Assembly: GCF_003054555.1 (NCBI RefSeq)
Contig: NZ_CP026304.1
Span: forward strand, 7,874,001 to 7,938,000
DNA length: 64,000 nucleotides
Direction: 5' to 3'
Source: Streptomyces lunaelactis
GTDB lineage: Bacteria > Actinomycetota > Actinomycetes > Streptomycetales > Streptomycetaceae
The notes beneath the pieces are model-generated. The model had not been told where the DNA came from, did not search any database, and saw nothing but the letters and a program-made list of their open reading frames with translations. Positions 62,184 through 64,000 of this stretch are shown here, piece by piece. Every line of letters begins with the position of its first letter. The stretch's first letter is position 1. A program made the translations under genes and the position numbers.

Positions 62184-62807
62184 ATGGCCTCCGAGAGCTC
62201 CGACAGCACCGGTGGGGAGACCACCGCCCTCGCTCTGAAAATCCTTGTCGCCGGCGGGTTCGGCGTGGGCAAGACGACCTTGGTCGGCGCGGTCAGTGAG
62301 ATACGTCCCCTGCGTACCGAGGAACAACTCAGCCAGGCGGGCAGCACGGTCGACGACATCGGGGGAGTCGACCAGAAGACCACGACGACCGTCGCCATGG
62401 ACTTCGGACGGATCACCATCCGCTCGGGCCTGTCCCTCTACCTCTTCGGGACGCCGGGACAGGACCGCTTCTGGTTCCTGTGGGACGAGCTGTCCCAGGG
62501 AGCCCTGGGCGCCGTCGTCCTCGCCGACACCCGGCGCCTCGTGGACTGCTTCCCCGCTGTCGACTATTTCGAGCACCGCCGGATCCCCTTCGTGGTGGCG
62601 GTCAACTGCTTCTCCAACGCCCGTATGTACGGGGCGCACGAAGTCTCACGCGCTCTCGACCTCGACCGTGGGACGCCTGTTGTGCTGTGCGACGCGCGTG
62701 ACCGGGATTCCGGAAAGGAGGTGCTCGTACGACTCGTCGAGTACGCGGGACGGATGCACACGGCCCGGCTGCTCGATTCGGTCGGCCACGCCCCGGACAG
62801 GGCCTAG
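62184..62807 (+). CDS. cvnD: Conservon small GTPase CvnD
   Basis: A 207-residue Ras-like GTPase of the conservon type from ATG 62184 (GAGAGAAG 6 bp before). P-loop GGFGVGKTT near 24, switch regions with TTTTVAMDFGRI, G3 as LFGTPGQDRFWF (GTPGQ instead of DxxGQ), and VVAVNCFSNA in the position of the NKxD guanine motif, replaced by NCF. These deviations are normal in CvnD/MglA-like proteins. A separate promoter must serve it because of the GNAT gene upstream. Confidence 0.94.
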   Translation: MASESSDSTGGETTALALKILVAGGFGVGKTTLVGAVSEIRPLRTEEQLSQAGSTVDDIGGVDQKTTTTVAMDFGRITIRSGLSLYLFGTPGQDRFWFLWDELSQGALGAVVLADTRRLVDCFPAVDYFEHRRIPFVVAVNCFSNARMYGAHEVSRALDLDRGTPVVLCDARDRDSGKEVLVRLVEYAGRMHTARLLDSVGHAPDRA

Positions 62808-62903
62808 GGCCTAGCCGCACCTTGCCCTGCCGTCCCCCGTACGAAAGGCTTACGGACAATAAACGGGGCCACGGGGAACGTATGAACGGGGAGGACCGAC
62901 ACC

Positions 62904-63308
62904 ATGCCGTTGGACAAGGGACTTGACTGGCTGCTGGACGACCTGACCAAGAGGATCGAGCACATACGTCACGCACTGGTGCTGTCCAACGACGGGCTGG
63001 TGACCGGAGCGAGCACGGGGCTGGCACGGGAGGACGCGGAGCACCTTGCCGCGGTTTCTTCCGGTCTGCACTCCCTCGCCCGCGGATCCGGCCGCCACTT
63101 CCGTGCGGGCAAGGCGCGCCAGACCATGGTCGAGTTCGACGAAGCGCTGCTCTTCGTCACGGCGGCGGGCGACGGAAGCTGCCTGTGCGTACTCAGCTCG
63201 GCGGAGGCCGACGTCGGCCAGGTCGCGTACGAGATGACGCTGATGGTCAACCGGGTCGGCGAGCATCTGGGCGTCGCCGCCAGGCAGCCGGGCGGCACCA
63301 CCCGCTGA
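62904..63308 (+). CDS. Additional roadblock/LC7 protein (CvnB paralogue)
   Basis: A 134-residue protein similar to CvnB at 60475: KGLDWLLDDLTKRIEHIRHA, LVLSNDGLVTGASTGLARED and FRAGKARQTMVEFDEALLFV. It starts at ATG 62904 after GGGGAGGA, 97 bp after cvnD. Together with cvnD it could form a second GTPase-roadblock pair independent of cvnABC, or substitute for CvnB. Confidence 0.92.
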   Translation: MPLDKGLDWLLDDLTKRIEHIRHALVLSNDGLVTGASTGLAREDAEHLAAVSSGLHSLARGSGRHFRAGKARQTMVEFDEALLFVTAAGDGSCLCVLSSAEADVGQVAYEMTLMVNRVGEHLGVAARQPGGTTR

Positions 63309-63426
63309 GCTGCGGGAACCGTGCTCGGCAGCGTGGAGGCATGGTTATCCACAGGCCGGGCGGAAAGTGCGTGGGTCGGGCTACGGTCGTCACCGAGAGT
63401 ATTCACACCTCACGGGGGAGACCGTC

Positions 63427-64000
63427 ATGACGGTGAAGGAATCGGCGACGCGAAGCCTGGCACTCGGCCGGGCCGCACAGGCTCTGGATCTCAAGCGGGG
63501 AGAGCTCGATCTCGCGCTCCAACTGGGGCATATCCGCACCACGTCGGGGGCGAGCGGCAGCCCGCCGATGGTCGCGCAGCAGGAGATCGACCGGCTGCGT
63601 GGGGCCAGGGGGTTCCCGGGTGCCTTGCGGGAGCGGGTGCGGACCGTCGGGGCGGCGGAAGGCGCACGGCTCATCTCGATCAGCCCCGCGCGATTCGCCC
63701 GGCTCGCCCGCACGGGCCACTTCACCCCGGTTCGGTTCTATCTGAACCGCTACCGCGCGGTCGTCTGGCTCTATCTCGCCGAAGAGGTGAGCGAGTTCGC
63801 TCTCGCCCACGCCGATCTCCTCAGCGGCAGGACCCCGGCCGCGCTGCGGGCCGTACTGGACGCGGGCGAGGACCGGCGCGCACGTAACTGGCGGAGCCGA
63901 CGGCTCGGACTGCTGCTGCGCAGCACCGAAGACCCTTGGGAGCGCGCTGCGGCGATCGCCTCCGTGCTCGACCCGATCACGGTGGCCGAGGTGGCGACAG
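63427..64000 (+). CDS. DUF6397 family protein (3' end outside window)
   Basis: From ATG 63427 (GGGGGAGA 5 bp before) the frame is open to the right edge, at least 191 codons. It begins MTVKESATRSLALGRAAQAL, LKRGELDLALQLGHIRT, with a helix-turn-helix-like start, then FPGALRERVRTVGAAEGARL and ARTGHFTPVRFYLNRYRAVV. This matches what I know of the Streptomyces DUF6397 family. Function unknown; possibly DNA-binding. The C-terminus is cut by the window. Confidence 0.85.
   Translation, partial: MTVKESATRSLALGRAAQALDLKRGELDLALQLGHIRTTSGASGSPPMVAQQEIDRLRGARGFPGALRERVRTVGAAEGARLISISPARFARLARTGHFTPVRFYLNRYRAVVWLYLAEEVSEFALAHADLLSGRTPAALRAVLDAGEDRRARNWRSRRLGLLLRSTEDPWERAAAIASVLDPITVAEVAT

Noticed and set aside
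57091..63308. Naming the conservon as cvn9/rar of S. coelicolor
   Set aside because: The neighbourhood recalls it, but no cytochrome P450 gene is present and I cannot compare sequences, so only the generic cvn names are used.

Overview
The window looks like chromosomal DNA of a Streptomyces or close relative: very high G+C with strong third-position GC bias, a conservon signalling operon (cvnABC...cvnD), Streptomyces-type DUF6300, DUF6397 and MHYT proteins, roadblock proteins and many GTG starts. I saw no tRNA, rRNA or CRISPR array. Positions and families below were read by eye; no database search was run.

Left arm, 1-11.5 kb: a hypoxia/dormancy-type cluster. A DevS-like GAF histidine kinase (cut by the window edge) faces a DevR-like response regulator. 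Around them are three intact universal stress proteins, two decayed ones, a DoxX membrane protein and an operon with a 64-codon gapdh remnant, a beta-phosphoglucomutase-like HAD protein and a GH65 phosphorylase. Several 14-15 bp palindromes of GGGAC/GGCCC type sit upstream of these genes and may be DevR-type sites.

Middle, 11.5-31.9 kb and again 36-39.4 kb: an accessory, heavily eroded zone. Working genes (PadR regulator plus acyl-CoA dehydrogenase, TetR regulator plus quinone oxidoreductase, GH15 glucoamylase-like enzyme, aldo/keto reductase, SDR, deazaflavin-dependent oxidoreductase) stand among at least fifteen gene relics: integrase, DUF5335, MmyB-like regulator, EEP nuclease, SDR, MBL hydrolase, FMN reductase (twice, head to head), alpha/beta hydrolase, DUF899, HAD, SigJ-like sigma factor, lectin and others. 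Two features stand out. (i) A 172-bp repeat carrying the last ~20 codons of an aldehyde dehydrogenase occurs three times in the same orientation (12011, 23589, 31290); the full-length aldehyde dehydrogenase with the same tail ends at 39564, and an integrase relic abuts the first copy. (ii) A second copy of the padR-acyl-CoA dehydrogenase pair has collapsed by deletion into one in-frame chimeric gene (12610-13359).

Right part, 31.9-64 kb: mostly intact, core-like genes. An Opu-type glycine betaine/choline ABC transporter operon (31.9-35.7 kb) lies close to a glycine betaine synthesis operon (39.5-45.8 kb: betaine aldehyde dehydrogenase, APC permease, choline oxidase-like flavoprotein, then a second aldehyde dehydrogenase). 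Together these could import choline and betaine and oxidise choline to betaine for osmoprotection. A GAF regulator lies just upstream. Then follow a Tat-exported peptidoglycan amidase, a SWIM/SNF2 pair, a fatty acid desaturase, a MOSC protein, two hypothetical proteins, a methyltransferase, an MHYT membrane sensor and the conservon. In the conservon an antisense GNAT acetyltransferase separates cvnC from cvnD, and an extra roadblock gene follows cvnD. Several otherwise intact genes here and in the middle carry single frameshifts (29.63, 36.10, 47.21 and possibly 58.07 kb), which are either real or sequencing errors.
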